Of a stretch of 64,000 nt of DNA, positions 27,463 through 37,103 are shown in pieces. The stretch covers positions 808,501 to 872,500 of the forward strand of contig NZ_FNOI01000001.1 of assembly GCF_900107015.1 (NCBI RefSeq), read 5' to 3'. The number at the start of each line of letters is the position of its first letter. Position 1 is the first letter of the stretch. The notes beneath the pieces are model-generated. The model worked only from the letters and a program-made list of their open reading frames with translations, was not told the origin of the DNA and did not search any database. The position numbers and the translations under genes were made by a program. The DNA comes from Litoreibacter albidus (GTDB taxonomy: Bacteria; Pseudomonadota; Alphaproteobacteria; Rhodobacterales; Rhodobacteraceae).

Positions 27463-27900
27463 ATGTATGGTTCAATTATCACAGGGCTTGGTGCGCTCGC
27501 CATATCTGTTGCCTTGGCAACGCCGGCAGCAGCGGCGGACGCTATGCGATGCAACGTTCAGGTCTCGCCTGGGCTTTACAGCCCCGTGCTCCGGGTGGTC
27601 ACGGCAGATGGCACGCGCGATATCCGCATGGGCACAGAGGGGCTGACACGGCAGGTGTTCTACCGCGACAGCCGCGTTCGGGCCTATCTTGGTACCGCCA
27701 TGAACATCCCAGCGTCTGAATTGCCCAGCAGCATATCGCGCACCTGCGGCGCTGTAGAGGAGGCGTCGCGCGCCTCGACGCGGGTGACAGTGGCGCGCCC
27801 TGCCCCCACCGTTGCGCGGGAGCCGAGCTATGAGGAACCGCGCTCGGAGCCGCCAGTAATAGACAGCATCGAGACGATCGAGAGCATCCCAGTGGAGTAA
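27463..27900 (+). CDS. Small secreted protein of unknown function
   Basis: 145 aa. A signal peptide (about 1-25, ending ATPAAAA before DAMRC) is followed by a ~75-residue domain with two cysteines (MRCNVQV, SRTCGAV) that could form a disulfide. A Pro/Glu-rich low-complexity tail ends the protein. No family recognised. AAAGGAGAAG precedes the ATG. Divergent from rpsB and 71 nt upstream of the psuK-like gene. Confidence 0.65.
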   Translation: MYGSIITGLGALAISVALATPAAAADAMRCNVQVSPGLYSPVLRVVTADGTRDIRMGTEGLTRQVFYRDSRVRAYLGTAMNIPASELPSSISRTCGAVEEASRASTRVTVARPAPTVAREPSYEEPRSEPPVIDSIETIESIPVE

Positions 27901-27971
27901 CCTGCTCTTTGGGCGGGGATCAGGTGGATGACCTCTTGAACCCCCGCCCTTGGCCTGCTTTTAAGTCGGCC

Positions 27972-28847
27972 ATGAACAACACACCTGACATCTTGTGCAT
28001 CGGTGCTGTCCTTTGGGACATTATCGGACGCCACGACAACGACATGCAGCGCGGTCATGACCGTCCGGGCCGCATTACCCGCCTGCCAGGTGGCGTTGCG
28101 ATGAATATCGCGATGGCGCTGCAAGCTTATGGCATGACCCCTGCCCTTTTGACCGCGATCGGTCAGGACGCGGAGGGCGACGAGCTGCTGCGCGCCTGCG
28201 CCGATATGGGCATGATCACCGATCACATTCACCGCCCCGACGGGCTTCCCACAGACCGCTATATGGCGATTGAAGGCCGCAACGGGCTGATCGCGGCGAT
28301 TGCGGACGCGCATTCGTTGGAAAAATCCGGCGACGCGATCTTGGCCCCCATGCAGGACGCCTTGTCGGGTTGGACAGGGCTTGTAGCGCTTGACGGCAAT
28401 CTGACCGTGGAGTTGCTCACCCAGATTGCCACCGACCAGAGGTTCGCCGAGACGGACCTGCGCATCGCCCCCGCCTCCCCCGGCAAGGCGGAGCGGTTGC
28501 GCCCGTTCCTGAGCCACCCGACAGCGACGCTCTATGTAAACATGGAGGAAGCCGCGCTGCTGCTCGACACCAGTTTTGCGGATAGTACCGCCGCCGCTAG
28601 CGCGTTGCTGGGGCAAGGGTTGTACCGTGCGCTGGTCACCAATGGCGCTGAGGCCGCATCGCTTGCGTTCGGTGACAATCTGTTAACCTTCACGCCCCCC
28701 AAAGTTCAGGTGAAACGCATCACTGGCGCGGGCGACACCTTCATGGCCGCACATATTGCCGCCGAAGCCCAAGGGGCCGACCCAGAGTCGGCCCTGCAAA
28801 ACGCCATGAGCGCCACCGCCACCTATATATCCGGAGACAGCTATTGA
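27972..28847 (+). CDS. psuK: PfkB-family kinase, probable pseudouridine kinase
   Basis: 291 aa sugar/nucleoside kinase. N-terminal DILCIGAVLWDIIGR and RLPGGVAMNIAMAL, and the C-terminal PfkB signature ITGAGDTFMAAH with the catalytic Asp. The substrate is inferred from its partner: the stop overlaps by 4 nt the start of a pseudouridine-5'-phosphate glycosidase gene, and PsuK-PsuG pairs phosphorylate pseudouridine and then cleave it to uracil and ribose 5-phosphate. Start at ATG 27972; the upstream TTG frame is not supported. Confidence 0.85.
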   Translation: MNNTPDILCIGAVLWDIIGRHDNDMQRGHDRPGRITRLPGGVAMNIAMALQAYGMTPALLTAIGQDAEGDELLRACADMGMITDHIHRPDGLPTDRYMAIEGRNGLIAAIADAHSLEKSGDAILAPMQDALSGWTGLVALDGNLTVELLTQIATDQRFAETDLRIAPASPGKAERLRPFLSHPTATLYVNMEEAALLLDTSFADSTAAASALLGQGLYRALVTNGAEAASLAFGDNLLTFTPPKVQVKRITGAGDTFMAAHIAAEAQGADPESALQNAMSATATYISGDSY

Positions 28848-29746
28848 TCCCTCTACACTACGCCCCAGAAGTTGAGGCCGCAAAGGCCGCGGGCCAGCCT
28901 ATCGTCGCACTTGAAAGCACCATTATCACCCACGGCATGCCTTACCCGCAAAACGTGGAGACCGCCCGCGAGGTGGAACAAACCATCCGTGACAACGGCG
29001 CCGTGCCTGCGACGATTGCAGTGATCGCAGGTAAGCTGCACATCGGGCTGACGGATGCAGAGCTGGATACGTTGGGGCAAGCCAGCAACGTGGCGAAGTT
29101 GTCGCGTGCGGACATGGCCGCGTGCATCGCGACCGGCGGCACAGGGGCAACGACCGTTGCGGCGACAATGATCGCCGCGCGCTACGCCGGTATCGAAGTG
29201 TTCGCCACGGGCGGCATCGGCGGCGTGCACCGCGGCGCGGAGTTGAGCTTTGACATCTCCGCCGACCTGCAAGAACTGTCGCAAACAGCCGTGACAGTGG
29301 TGGCCGCAGGCGCAAAGGCCATCCTCGATCTGCCAAAAACACTGGAAGTCCTAGAGACGTTGGGCGTGCCGGTCATCGCTTACGGTCAAGATACCCTGCC
29401 CGCCTTTTGGTCGCGCGAATCCGACCTGGCTGCACCCTTGCGCATGGATGATGCAGCCAGCATCGCCAAGGCGCACCGCATGCGGGCGGCGTTGGGGGTG
29501 CCGGGCGGTCAGTTGATCGCAAACCCGATCCCCGTAGAGGCCGAAATCGCGTCCTCCACTTTGTCGCCGATCATTGAGCAGGCACTGGCAGAGGCCGCAT
29601 CGCAAGGCATCGACGGTAAATCGGTCACGCCGTTCCTTCTGGGCCGCATCTTTGAGTTGACCGAGGGCGCATCATTGACGGCGAATATCGCGCTTGTGCT
29701 TAACAATGCGCGGCTGGCGGCGCAGATTGCGCGAAATCTGATCTAA
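28844..29746 (+). CDS. psuG: Pseudouridine-5'-phosphate glycosidase
   Basis: 300 aa Mn-dependent enzyme breaking the C-C glycosidic bond of pseudouridine 5'-phosphate. Family segments: IVALESTIITHGMPYPQN, PATIAVIAGKLHIGL, KLSRADMAAC, ATGGTGATTVAATM, FATGGIGGVHRGAE, VIAYGQDTLPAFW. The start is a TTG overlapping the psuK stop (TTGA), with GGAG 8 nt upstream, since no ATG fits the conserved N-terminus. A perfect 12-bp inverted repeat follows the stop. Confidence 0.93.
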   Translation: MIPLHYAPEVEAAKAAGQPIVALESTIITHGMPYPQNVETAREVEQTIRDNGAVPATIAVIAGKLHIGLTDAELDTLGQASNVAKLSRADMAACIATGGTGATTVAATMIAARYAGIEVFATGGIGGVHRGAELSFDISADLQELSQTAVTVVAAGAKAILDLPKTLEVLETLGVPVIAYGQDTLPAFWSRESDLAAPLRMDDAASIAKAHRMRAALGVPGGQLIANPIPVEAEIASSTLSPIIEQALAEAASQGIDGKSVTPFLLGRIFELTEGASLTANIALVLNNARLAAQIARNLI

Positions 29747-29766
29747 ATCGGATCATTATTTGTGTC

Positions 29767-29805
29767 TGACCGCACTGCCCGCTTGTCGGATGCGCAGTGC
29801 GGTCA
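29767..29805. terminator. 12-bp perfect inverted repeat after psuG
   Basis: TGACCGCACTGC (29767-29778) and GCAGTGCGGTCA (29794-29805) with a 15-nt spacer. The RNA stem is strong but has no T run, so it is either a Rho-assisted terminator or mRNA-stability element, or a dimeric protein-binding site ahead of the DUF502 gene. Confidence 0.5.
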
Positions 29806-29844
29806 TACATAACTTATAGCGCAACCGAGAGACCATAGGCCGCC

Positions 29845-30546
29845 ATGCTGCTGGACGATCACGAAAACGACCACAAAAAGTCCCGCAGGCCGGGTTTGTT
29901 CGCGCGGATGCGCGGCAACTTCTTGGCGGGTTTGGTGGTGATTGCCCCTATCGGGCTGACCATGTGGCTCACGTGGAGCGTTGTCGGCTGGATCGACAGT
30001 TGGGTGCTGCCATTCGTGCCGTATCACTACCGCCCAGAGCAATACGTAGGTATCAACCTGCGCGGCGTCGGGGTGGTATTCTTCTTGCTGTTTACCATGC
30101 TTGTCGGCTGGATGGGCAAAGGCATCTTGGGGCGCTCCTTCTTGCGGTGGGGCGAAAGTCTTGTGGACCGCATGCCTGTCGTGCGCTCCATCTACAACGG
30201 TCTGAAGCAGATCGCCGAGACGGTGTTTTCACAGCGCGAAACCTCGTTCGAGAAGGCCTGTCTGGTCGAATACCCGCGCCGTGGGATTTGGGCGATTGCC
30301 TTCATCTCCACCACGGCCAAGGGTGAGATTGACCGCGACATTCCGGTGGAAGACGAGATTATGTCGATCTTCTTGCCGACGACCCCCAACCCGACCTCCG
30401 GCTTTTTGCTGTTCGTACCCAAATCCGATGTCATCGAATTGGATATGAGCGTGGAGGACGCCGCGAAATTGGTCATTTCGGCTGGTCTGGTGTACCCGAA
30501 CAAAGAGAACCCCGCGCAACCCGCGCAGGCGGTGGCCGCCCAATAG
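29845..30546 (+). CDS. DUF502-family membrane protein
   Basis: 233 aa. Two membrane segments (about 25-50 and 75-97) are followed by a soluble domain with VDRMPVVRSIYNGLKQIAETVF and the conserved FLPTTPNPTSGFLLFVP block, diagnostic of DUF502. Family members are conserved in bacteria and of unknown function. The C-terminal tail is Pro/Gln/Ala-rich. Stands alone between psuG and the XRE-cupin regulator. Confidence 0.85.
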   Translation: MLLDDHENDHKKSRRPGLFARMRGNFLAGLVVIAPIGLTMWLTWSVVGWIDSWVLPFVPYHYRPEQYVGINLRGVGVVFFLLFTMLVGWMGKGILGRSFLRWGESLVDRMPVVRSIYNGLKQIAETVFSQRETSFEKACLVEYPRRGIWAIAFISTTAKGEIDRDIPVEDEIMSIFLPTTPNPTSGFLLFVPKSDVIELDMSVEDAAKLVISAGLVYPNKENPAQPAQAVAAQ

Positions 30547-30710
30547 GCTTCAATCTTTGGTAGGTGCGCGCGGTGCGTTGCATCCGGCTGCCTGCGTGCG
30601 CAGGTTTAGCTCTAATTATACCTTCAGAAAAATTTTTATTGTTGACGCTCACAAGATGTCACGACAAGTTGCGCGCAGGAGTGCTCAAGAGCATCCGCTG
30701 GGGGGACAAT

Positions 30711-31361
30711 TTGATTGATAAGGCCGGGCTTGCAGCCGCACCCAATCCAACTGATGAGCTGGGCACGCGCATGCGTACACAGCGCCATCGGCTGTCGATG
30801 ACGTTGCAGCAGTTGTCCGCCGTGTCCGGTGTTTCCGTGGGCTACCTTAGTCAGGTAGAGCGCGGCAATGCCACACCGACCCTCGGCACGCTTAACCAGA
30901 TCGCCAAAGCCATTGAGGTGGATACCGACTACTTCATCCGCCCGCCCCGTGCGGTGGACAGTTTGACACGCGGCGCAGGGCGGCCCAAGTTTGCAGTTGC
31001 CGGATCGTCCATTGAGTATGAGCAGATCGGCGCGGAGCGCGCGGGCCACGAGTTGACATCCTATGTGATGAACGTGCCGCCCGGCTACGAGTCCGAAGTT
31101 GTTACCCACGTCGGCGAAGAAATCATCTATATACTAGAGGGTGAAATCTCGCAGATGGTTGGGGAACGCGAATACCTGATGGGTGTTGGCGACAGCCTGC
31201 ACTATCTTGGCACCACGCCGCATTGCTGGGCAAACAAGACCGAAAAGCTGGCGCGGATCCTTTGGGTCGGCCGCATGCAATACGGCAAACCCGTCGACAG
31301 CGGCCCCGCCGCGACCACCGACACAGACAACCAGCGCGAGATGCTACCGCTCAGACGCTGA
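30711..31361 (+). CDS. XRE-family regulator with cupin domain
   Basis: 216 aa from a TTG at 30711, which has a purine-rich leader GGGGGGA; the open frame extends to 30564 without family similarity, and the true start is uncertain. HTH_3 domain (LGTRMRTQRHRLSMTLQQLSAVSGVSVGYLSQVERGNATPTLGTLNQIAKAI) about 17-75, then a C-terminal cupin (HVGEEIIYILEGEIS, GDSLHYLGTTPHCW) for a small ligand. It lies just upstream of, and in the same direction as, the peptide transporter operon and is its likely regulator. Confidence 0.8.
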   Translation: MIDKAGLAAAPNPTDELGTRMRTQRHRLSMTLQQLSAVSGVSVGYLSQVERGNATPTLGTLNQIAKAIEVDTDYFIRPPRAVDSLTRGAGRPKFAVAGSSIEYEQIGAERAGHELTSYVMNVPPGYESEVVTHVGEEIIYILEGEISQMVGEREYLMGVGDSLHYLGTTPHCWANKTEKLARILWVGRMQYGKPVDSGPAATTDTDNQREMLPLRR

Positions 31362-31436
31362 CCAAGTTCACCCTCAGCGGCGCCAAAACGATGTCGCTGA
31401 ATAATAACAACAAGTCGTCAACTAGGAGAGAAACTG

Positions 31437-33026
31437 ATGTCTTTAAACAAAATCATGGCCACTGGCCTGTTGCTGAGCACGCTGGGCGTGTCGGCACAGG
31501 CGCAATCGCTGGTCTACTGTTCCGAAGGGTCCCCAGAGGGCTTTGACCCGGCACTGTACACATCCGGCACAACCTTCGATGCGTCGAGCCACCCGATCTA
31601 CAACCGCTTGTCGGAATTCAAAGTCGGTACAACGGAAACCATTCCTGCGCTGGCGGAAAGCTGGGACGTGTCCGAAGACGGCACCAAGGTGACGTTCAAC
31701 CTGCGTAAAGGCGTGAAGTTCCACTCCAACGCGCAGTTCACACCGACACGTGACTTCAACGCGGACGACGTGATCTTTAGCTTCGACCGTCAGGGCAACC
31801 CTGACAACCCATACAACAAAGTGTCCGGCGGCACGTGGGAATACTACGGTGGCATGTCGATGCCCGACTTGATCGAAAGCATCGAAAAAGTCGACGACTA
31901 CACTGTTGTCTTCAACCTGACCCGCGCCGAAGCGCCAATCATTGCCAACATGGCAATGGACTTCGCGTCGATCGTATCCAAAGAATACGCGGACGCGATG
32001 CTGGAAGCTGGCACACCGGAAATGCTGAACCAAGCGCCTATCGGCACTGGCCCGTTCACCTTCCAAGCCTACCAAAAAGATGCGGTTATCCGTTATCTGC
32101 GCAACGACGCGTATTGGGGCGACAAAGCCAAGGTTGAAAGCCTGATCTTCGCGATCACGCCAGACGCCTCCGTGCGTTACCAAAAAGTGCAAGCGGGCGA
32201 ATGCCACGTCACGGCCTACCCTAACCCTGCTGACATCCAGTCCATGAAAGACGCCGAAGACGTTGTCGTCATGGAGCAGGAAGGCCTGAACGTCGGCTAC
32301 CTTGCCTACAACACCCAAGTGGCACCGTTCGATAATCCAAACGTGCGTAAAGCACTGAACATGGCGATCGACAAACAAGCCATCATCGACGTGGTGTTCC
32401 AAGGGTCCGGCCAGATCGCCAAGAACCCGATCCCGCCAACCATGTGGTCCTACAATGAGGCCGTTGAGGACGACAACTACGACCCAGAAGCCGCGAAAGC
32501 AGCTTTGGAAGCTGAAGGTGTGTCCGATCTGGACCTGAAAATCTGGGCGATGCCTGTTCAGCGCCCTTACAACCCGAACGCACGCCGCATGGCTGAGTTG
32601 ATGCAGGAAGATTTCTCGAAAATCGGCGTCAACGTTGAGATCGTGTCCTACGAGTGGGGCGAGTATCTTGAGCGCTCCAAAGCCAAGGATCGTGACGGTG
32701 CTGTTCTGCTGGGTTGGACTGGCGACAACGGCGACCCAGACAACTTCTTGGCAGTTCTTTTGGGCTGTGACGGCGTGGAGAAATCCAACCGTGCGCAATG
32801 GTGTAACGAAGAGTTCGACGCACTGATCCAGAAAGCGAAAGTCCTGCCAACACAGGAAGAGCGTAGCAAGCTGTACGAAGAAGCTCAGGTCATCTTCAAA
32901 GACCAAGCACCTTGGGCAACGATCGCTCACTCGGTCGTTTACATGGCGATGCGCCCAGAGGTTGACGGCTACGTTGTGCACCCGCTGGGTGGCCACATCT
33001 TCAACCAAGTTGGTTTGTCTAAATAA
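31437..33026 (+). CDS. dppA: Peptide ABC transporter substrate-binding protein
   Basis: 529 aa periplasmic binding protein, family 5 (DppA/OppA type). Signal peptide 1-22 (MSLNKIMATGLLLSTLGVSA). The mature start SLVYCSEGSPEGFDPALYTSGTTFDASS, then ALAESWDVSEDGTKVTFNLRKGVKFH and GWTGDNGDPDNFL closely match dipeptide/haem-binding DppA proteins. AGGAGAG precedes the ATG. A stem-loop follows the stop before the peptidase and permease genes. Confidence 0.9.
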   Translation: MSLNKIMATGLLLSTLGVSAQAQSLVYCSEGSPEGFDPALYTSGTTFDASSHPIYNRLSEFKVGTTETIPALAESWDVSEDGTKVTFNLRKGVKFHSNAQFTPTRDFNADDVIFSFDRQGNPDNPYNKVSGGTWEYYGGMSMPDLIESIEKVDDYTVVFNLTRAEAPIIANMAMDFASIVSKEYADAMLEAGTPEMLNQAPIGTGPFTFQAYQKDAVIRYLRNDAYWGDKAKVESLIFAITPDASVRYQKVQAGECHVTAYPNPADIQSMKDAEDVVVMEQEGLNVGYLAYNTQVAPFDNPNVRKALNMAIDKQAIIDVVFQGSGQIAKNPIPPTMWSYNEAVEDDNYDPEAAKAALEAEGVSDLDLKIWAMPVQRPYNPNARRMAELMQEDFSKIGVNVEIVSYEWGEYLERSKAKDRDGAVLLGWTGDNGDPDNFLAVLLGCDGVEKSNRAQWCNEEFDALIQKAKVLPTQEERSKLYEEAQVIFKDQAPWATIAHSVVYMAMRPEVDGYVVHPLGGHIFNQVGLSK

Positions 33027-33042
33027 TAGGCTTTTCAAATCG

Positions 33043-33067
33043 GGGACGGCGCGTTATGCGCCGTCCC
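33043..33067 (+). other. Stem-loop after dppA
   Basis: A perfect 10-bp stem, GGGACGGCGC (33043-33052) and GCGCCGTCCC (33058-33067), with a 5-nt loop and no T run. It is placed to raise dppA mRNA stability over that of the downstream genes. Confidence 0.65.
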
Positions 33068-33104
33068 TACCAATAATTCTGACAACGTCGGGGGGCGCTT
33101 GCCT

Positions 33105-34214
33105 GTGTCACAGTCATTATCGCAACGCCTATCCGAATACGCCAAGGTTGCCGAAGATTTAGGCGTTGATGCCGTGGCGCTGGTCCCCGGACCGAATTTC
33201 ACCCGTGCTTTGGATCACAGCTTTGGCAGCCATGAGCGGCCATTCGTGTTGGTCATCCCAGCTCACAAACCCGCCGCAGCGTTGGTTCCCAATCTGGAAT
33301 TGGGCAGCTGGGAGCTGGTTGGTTTTGAGGGCGCGGTTTTTGATTGGCGCGACCAGACCGGTTACGCGGACGCCTTCAAGGCGCTGACCGATCATCTGGA
33401 CATCAAAACACTGGCTGTAGAGGGGCAAGTGATGCGCGTCTTCGTGCATCATGCCCTGCTCGCCGCGCAGCCGTCTTTGACGATCACCGACGCGGAGCGC
33501 GAAATCTCTGGCCTGCGGATGATCAAGACGCCGCAAGACCTCGCCGCACTGCAAGAGGCCATTGATATCTCGGAGCGTGCGTTGCACCGCACGCTGGACA
33601 GCGTGAAGCTGGGGCAGTCCGAAGTTGATATCGAGCAGATGCTGGTCAAATGCCTGTTCGACGAGGGCGCGGACGGCCTGTCGTTTAGCCCTATTGTTGC
33701 CGCAGGCGACAACTCCGCCCGCCCCCATGCCCATGCGCGTCATGACTACGCTGTGAAGGCTGGCGACGCGCTTTTGATCGACTTTGGCGCGCGTAAGAAT
33801 GGCTTCGCCGCTGACATCACGCGCACTGTTTTTCTTGACCACGTCAGTGATGAAGGTCGCGCGGTTTATGATACCGTTTTGCAGGCCAATCTTGCGGGCC
33901 TTGCTATCACGCGCGCTGGCGTAACGGCGCATGAGATTGACGACGTCGTGACCAACGTGCTGGAGGCCTCGCCCTACGCAGACCGCATCCGCACAAAAAC
34001 CGGCCACGGTTTGGGCCGCGATGTGCATGAGGCGCCTTATATCGTACGCGGCAACCACACAAAGTTACCCGCCGGAACCGTTTACACCAATGAGCCCGGA
34101 CTCTATCAGATCGGCAAGTTTGGTGTGCGTATCGAAGATGACGTGCTGATTACCGATGACGGATACGAGACCTTAACCAAATTCCCCAAAGACCTGATGG
34201 TGATATCATGCTGA
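33105..34214 (+). CDS. M24-family Xaa-Pro aminopeptidase
   Basis: 369 aa from the GTG at 33105, chosen because the G-rich Shine-Dalgarno is better spaced than for the TTG at 33099. Pita-bread metallopeptidase: an N-terminal creatinase-like domain (about 1-130), then a catalytic domain with metal ligands in LIDFGARKNGFAADITRTVF (two Asp), TGHGLGRDVHEAP (His), TNEPGLY (Glu) and VRIEDDVLI (Glu). It is cytoplasmic, with no signal. Embedded between dppA and dppB and overlapping dppB by 7 nt, it probably degrades imported proline-containing peptides. Confidence 0.88.
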   Translation: MSQSLSQRLSEYAKVAEDLGVDAVALVPGPNFTRALDHSFGSHERPFVLVIPAHKPAAALVPNLELGSWELVGFEGAVFDWRDQTGYADAFKALTDHLDIKTLAVEGQVMRVFVHHALLAAQPSLTITDAEREISGLRMIKTPQDLAALQEAIDISERALHRTLDSVKLGQSEVDIEQMLVKCLFDEGADGLSFSPIVAAGDNSARPHAHARHDYAVKAGDALLIDFGARKNGFAADITRTVFLDHVSDEGRAVYDTVLQANLAGLAITRAGVTAHEIDDVVTNVLEASPYADRIRTKTGHGLGRDVHEAPYIVRGNHTKLPAGTVYTNEPGLYQIGKFGVRIEDDVLITDDGYETLTKFPKDLMVISC

Positions 34215-35215
34215 ACTATGTTTTGGGCCGCCTGCTCACGTTTATACCCACGTTCGTTGGGGTTACGCTGATATCGTTCAGCTTTATCCGTGCCCTGCCC
34301 GGCGACCCTATCCAAGTGATGGCCGGCGAGCGCGGCATCTCTGACGAGCGCTATGCCGAATTGGCCAAACAATTTGGCTACGACCGCCCGATCTATGTGC
34401 AGTTCTGGGAGTATCTGACCGGCGTTTTGCAAGGCGATTTGGGCAACTCCTTCGTGACCAAACGCCCCGTCTGGGACGAGTTCTTCGCTCTGTTTCCTGC
34501 CACTTTGGAGCTGTCCATCTGCGCGATGATCTTCGCGGTTCTGCTGGGCCTGCCTGCGGGGGTGATTGCCGCCGTGAACCGCGGCAAGTTCTTTGACCGC
34601 GCGTTGATGTCCACAGCACTCGTTGGCTATTCGATGCCTATCTTTTGGTGGGCGTTGCTGCTGATCATCGTGTTCTCTGGTAACCTGCAATGGACGCCAG
34701 TGTCAGGCCGCATTGACCTGCTTTACTACTTCCCCGACCCGACGGGCTTTATGATCATCGACAGCCTCGCGTCGGGCCAGAAAGGGGCGTTTACCTCTGC
34801 GCTGCGCCACCTGATCCTGCCGACGGTTGTGCTGGGCACGATCCCCCTTGCGGTGATTGCCCGCCAGACGCGCTCCGCCATGTTGGAGGTTCTGGGCGAA
34901 GACTACATCCGCACCGCCCGCGCCAAAGGCATGTCGCCGTTGCGCGTCAACGGTGTTCACGCCTTGCGCAACGCCCTGATCCCCGTGGTCACGGTAATCG
35001 GCCTGTCGGTCGGCACGTTGCTTGCGGGCGCAATTTTGACAGAGACCATTTTCAGCTGGCCGGGTATCGGCAAGTGGATGGTCGATAGTATTTTCCGGCG
35101 CGATTATCCCGTCGTCCAAGGCGGGCTGTTGCTGATCGCCGTGATGGTGATGATCGTGAACCTTACCGTTGACATGCTGTACGGCGTGATCAACCCGAAG
35201 ATCAGGAAGCGATAG
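34208..35215 (+). CDS. dppB: Peptide ABC transporter permease DppB
   Basis: 335 aa inner-membrane protein with six predicted segments and the family N-terminus MLNYVLGRLLTFIPTFVGVTLISFSFIRALPGDPI. EAA loop EDYIRTARAKGMSPLRVNGVHALRNALIPV. Overlaps the peptidase gene by 7 nt and abuts dppC, whose ATG follows the stop with no gap. Confidence 0.92.
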   Translation: MLNYVLGRLLTFIPTFVGVTLISFSFIRALPGDPIQVMAGERGISDERYAELAKQFGYDRPIYVQFWEYLTGVLQGDLGNSFVTKRPVWDEFFALFPATLELSICAMIFAVLLGLPAGVIAAVNRGKFFDRALMSTALVGYSMPIFWWALLLIIVFSGNLQWTPVSGRIDLLYYFPDPTGFMIIDSLASGQKGAFTSALRHLILPTVVLGTIPLAVIARQTRSAMLEVLGEDYIRTARAKGMSPLRVNGVHALRNALIPVVTVIGLSVGTLLAGAILTETIFSWPGIGKWMVDSIFRRDYPVVQGGLLLIAVMVMIVNLTVDMLYGVINPKIRKR

Positions 35216-36121
35216 ATGGACGACGCACTTTCAGCCGAAGCAGAGATGGTTCAGGAACGTCCGGGCCGCCTGCGCGAGTTTTGGTTTTATTTCCGTGAGA
35301 ACCGCGGAGCCGTCATCGGGCTTTGGATTTTTGCGATCTTCGCATTCCTTGCCTTTTTCGGACCGTTGATCGCACCCCATGACGCCACCAACCAGTTCCG
35401 CGAGGCGACTTTGCAGCCGCCGGTTTGGCAAGACGGCGGCACATGGACCCACATACTGGGCACCGATCCCTTGGGCCGTGACATGCTGTCTCGTCTGATT
35501 GTCGGCGCGCGGTACTCGTTCTTCGTGGGCGTTGTCGTTGTCAGCATTGCGGCAACTGGCGGTATCATCATCGGTCTTATCGCGGGCTTCTCGCCCAAAT
35601 GGGCCGATAGCATCATCATGCGCGTGATGGACATTGTGTTGGCGTTCCCGTCCCTGCTGCTCGCCTTGGTGCTGGTAGCTATTCTTGGGCCGTCGCTGAC
35701 CAACGCGATGATCGCCATCGCGATTGTTTTGCAACCTCATTACGTGCGCTTGACCCGCGCCAGCGTGCTCTCCGAATTGCAAAAGGATTACGTTGTCTCC
35801 GCCCGCGTGGCCGGTGCCGGTATCTTCCGTTTGATGTTTGTCACTGTGTTGCCCAACTGCTTGGCGCCGATCATCGTGCAGGCAGCTCTGTCGTTCTCCA
35901 CCGCCATTCTTGACGCGGCGGCATTGGGCTTCCTTGGCATGGGGGCGCAGCCGCCCACGCCGGAATGGGGCACCATGCTGGCAGAGGCACGGGAATTCAT
36001 CTTGCGCGCTTGGTGGGTTGTGACCTTCCCGGGCCTCGCAATTCTTGTGACCGTTCTGGCGATCAACCTGATGGGTGACGGGCTGCGCGACGCGCTTGAC
36101 CCGAAACTGAAGCGGAGCTAG
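35216..36121 (+). CDS. dppC: Peptide ABC transporter permease DppC
   Basis: 301 aa. N-terminal OppC-type segment (FRENRGAVIGLWIFAIFAFLAFFGPLIAPHD), HILGTDPLGRDMLSRLIVGARYS, and EAA-type loop KDYVVSARVAGAGIFRLMFVTVLPNCLAPI. C-terminal LDAAALGFLGMGAQPPTPEWG is characteristic. Forms the channel with DppB. dppD follows after 4 nt. Confidence 0.92.
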   Translation: MDDALSAEAEMVQERPGRLREFWFYFRENRGAVIGLWIFAIFAFLAFFGPLIAPHDATNQFREATLQPPVWQDGGTWTHILGTDPLGRDMLSRLIVGARYSFFVGVVVVSIAATGGIIIGLIAGFSPKWADSIIMRVMDIVLAFPSLLLALVLVAILGPSLTNAMIAIAIVLQPHYVRLTRASVLSELQKDYVVSARVAGAGIFRLMFVTVLPNCLAPIIVQAALSFSTAILDAAALGFLGMGAQPPTPEWGTMLAEAREFILRAWWVVTFPGLAILVTVLAINLMGDGLRDALDPKLKRS

Positions 36122-36125
36122 GCCC

Positions 36126-37103
36126 ATGACCCTTTTACGTATCAGAAATCTAAGCGTCGACTTCGCGACCGCCACCGGCAAGTTCCGTGCGGTGGACGGT
36201 GTGGACCAAGACGTCAACAACAGCGAAATTCTGGCTATTGTCGGCGAAAGTGGCTCTGGCAAATCGGTGTCGATGCTGGCCGTGATGGGGCTGCTGCCGT
36301 GGACGGCAACGGTCACCGCAGATGAGCTGTCATTCGACGGGCATGACCTGCTGACCATGGATCAACGCGCGCGTCGCAAGATCGTGGGCAACGATCTGGC
36401 CATGATTTTCCAAGAACCGATGTCGTCGCTCAACCCCTGCTTCACCGTGGGCTGGCAAATCCGCGAGGCGCTACGGGTTCATTTGGGCATGGGCCGCCGC
36501 GAACGTCAGGCCCGCGCGATTGAGCTGTTCGAGCAGGTCGGCATCCCCGATCCCGAAAAACGCCTGTCCGCCTTCCCGCACCAGATGTCGGGCGGGATGA
36601 ACCAGAGGGTGATGATCGCCATGGCGATTGCCTGTAAACCCAAACTACTGATTGCGGATGAACCGACAACCGCGCTCGACGTGACCATTCAGGCGCAAAT
36701 CCTTGACCTGCTCGCCTCCTTGCGGGACGAGACAGGCATGGGGCTGGTGCTGATCACCCACGATATGGGGGTTGTCGCTGAAACCGCTGAGCGCGTCAGC
36801 GTGCAATACGCGGGCCAAAAGATCGAGGAGCAGCCCGTTGTGCCGCTGTTCGAGACCCCGCACCACCCTTACACATCGGCCCTTCTGGACGCCCTGCCCG
36901 AACGGGCTACGGAGAAGCGCCTGCCAACTATTCCGGGCGTGGTTCCAGGCCAGTTTGACCGGCCTGCGGGCTGCCTGTTCTCACCGCGCTGCAAGTTCGC
37001 AAACGCGAAATGCAAGGCAGAGACCCCGTTGGCGTTGGGCAGTGACCTAGGCTACGCGCGGTGCTTTTATCCACTGAATTCAGACGAGAGGGCGGCATCA
37101 TGA
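36126..37103 (+). CDS. dppD: Peptide ABC transporter ATPase DppD
   Basis: 325 aa. Walker A GESGSGKS, signature region [16 protein letters not shown] (Asn where Gln is usual) and Walker [13 protein letters not shown]. The C-terminal oligopeptide domain has the Fe-S-type cysteine pattern ([15 protein letters not shown] and a later Cys). Its TGA overlaps the ATG of dppF (ATGA). Confidence 0.93.
   Translation: MTLLRIRNLSVDFATATGKFRAVDGVDQDVNNSEILAIVGESGSGKSVSMLAVMGLLPWTATVTADELSFDGHDLLTMDQRARRKIVGNDLAMIFQEPMSSLNPCFTVGWQIREALRVHLGMGRRERQARAIELFEQVGIPDPEKRLSAFPHQMSGGMNQRVMIAMAIACKPKLLIADEPTTALDVTIQAQILDLLASLRDETGMGLVLITHDMGVVAETAERVSVQYAGQKIEEQPVVPLFETPHHPYTSALLDALPERATEKRLPTIPGVVPGQFDRPAGCLFSPRCKFANAKCKAETPLALGSDLGYARCFYPLNSDERAAS

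Noticed and set aside
31443-33038. 531-codon open frame antisense to dppA
   Set aside because: Shadow frame produced by GC-rich codon bias; Val/His/Arg-rich with no family features, and the opposite strand encodes a clear binding protein with signal peptide.
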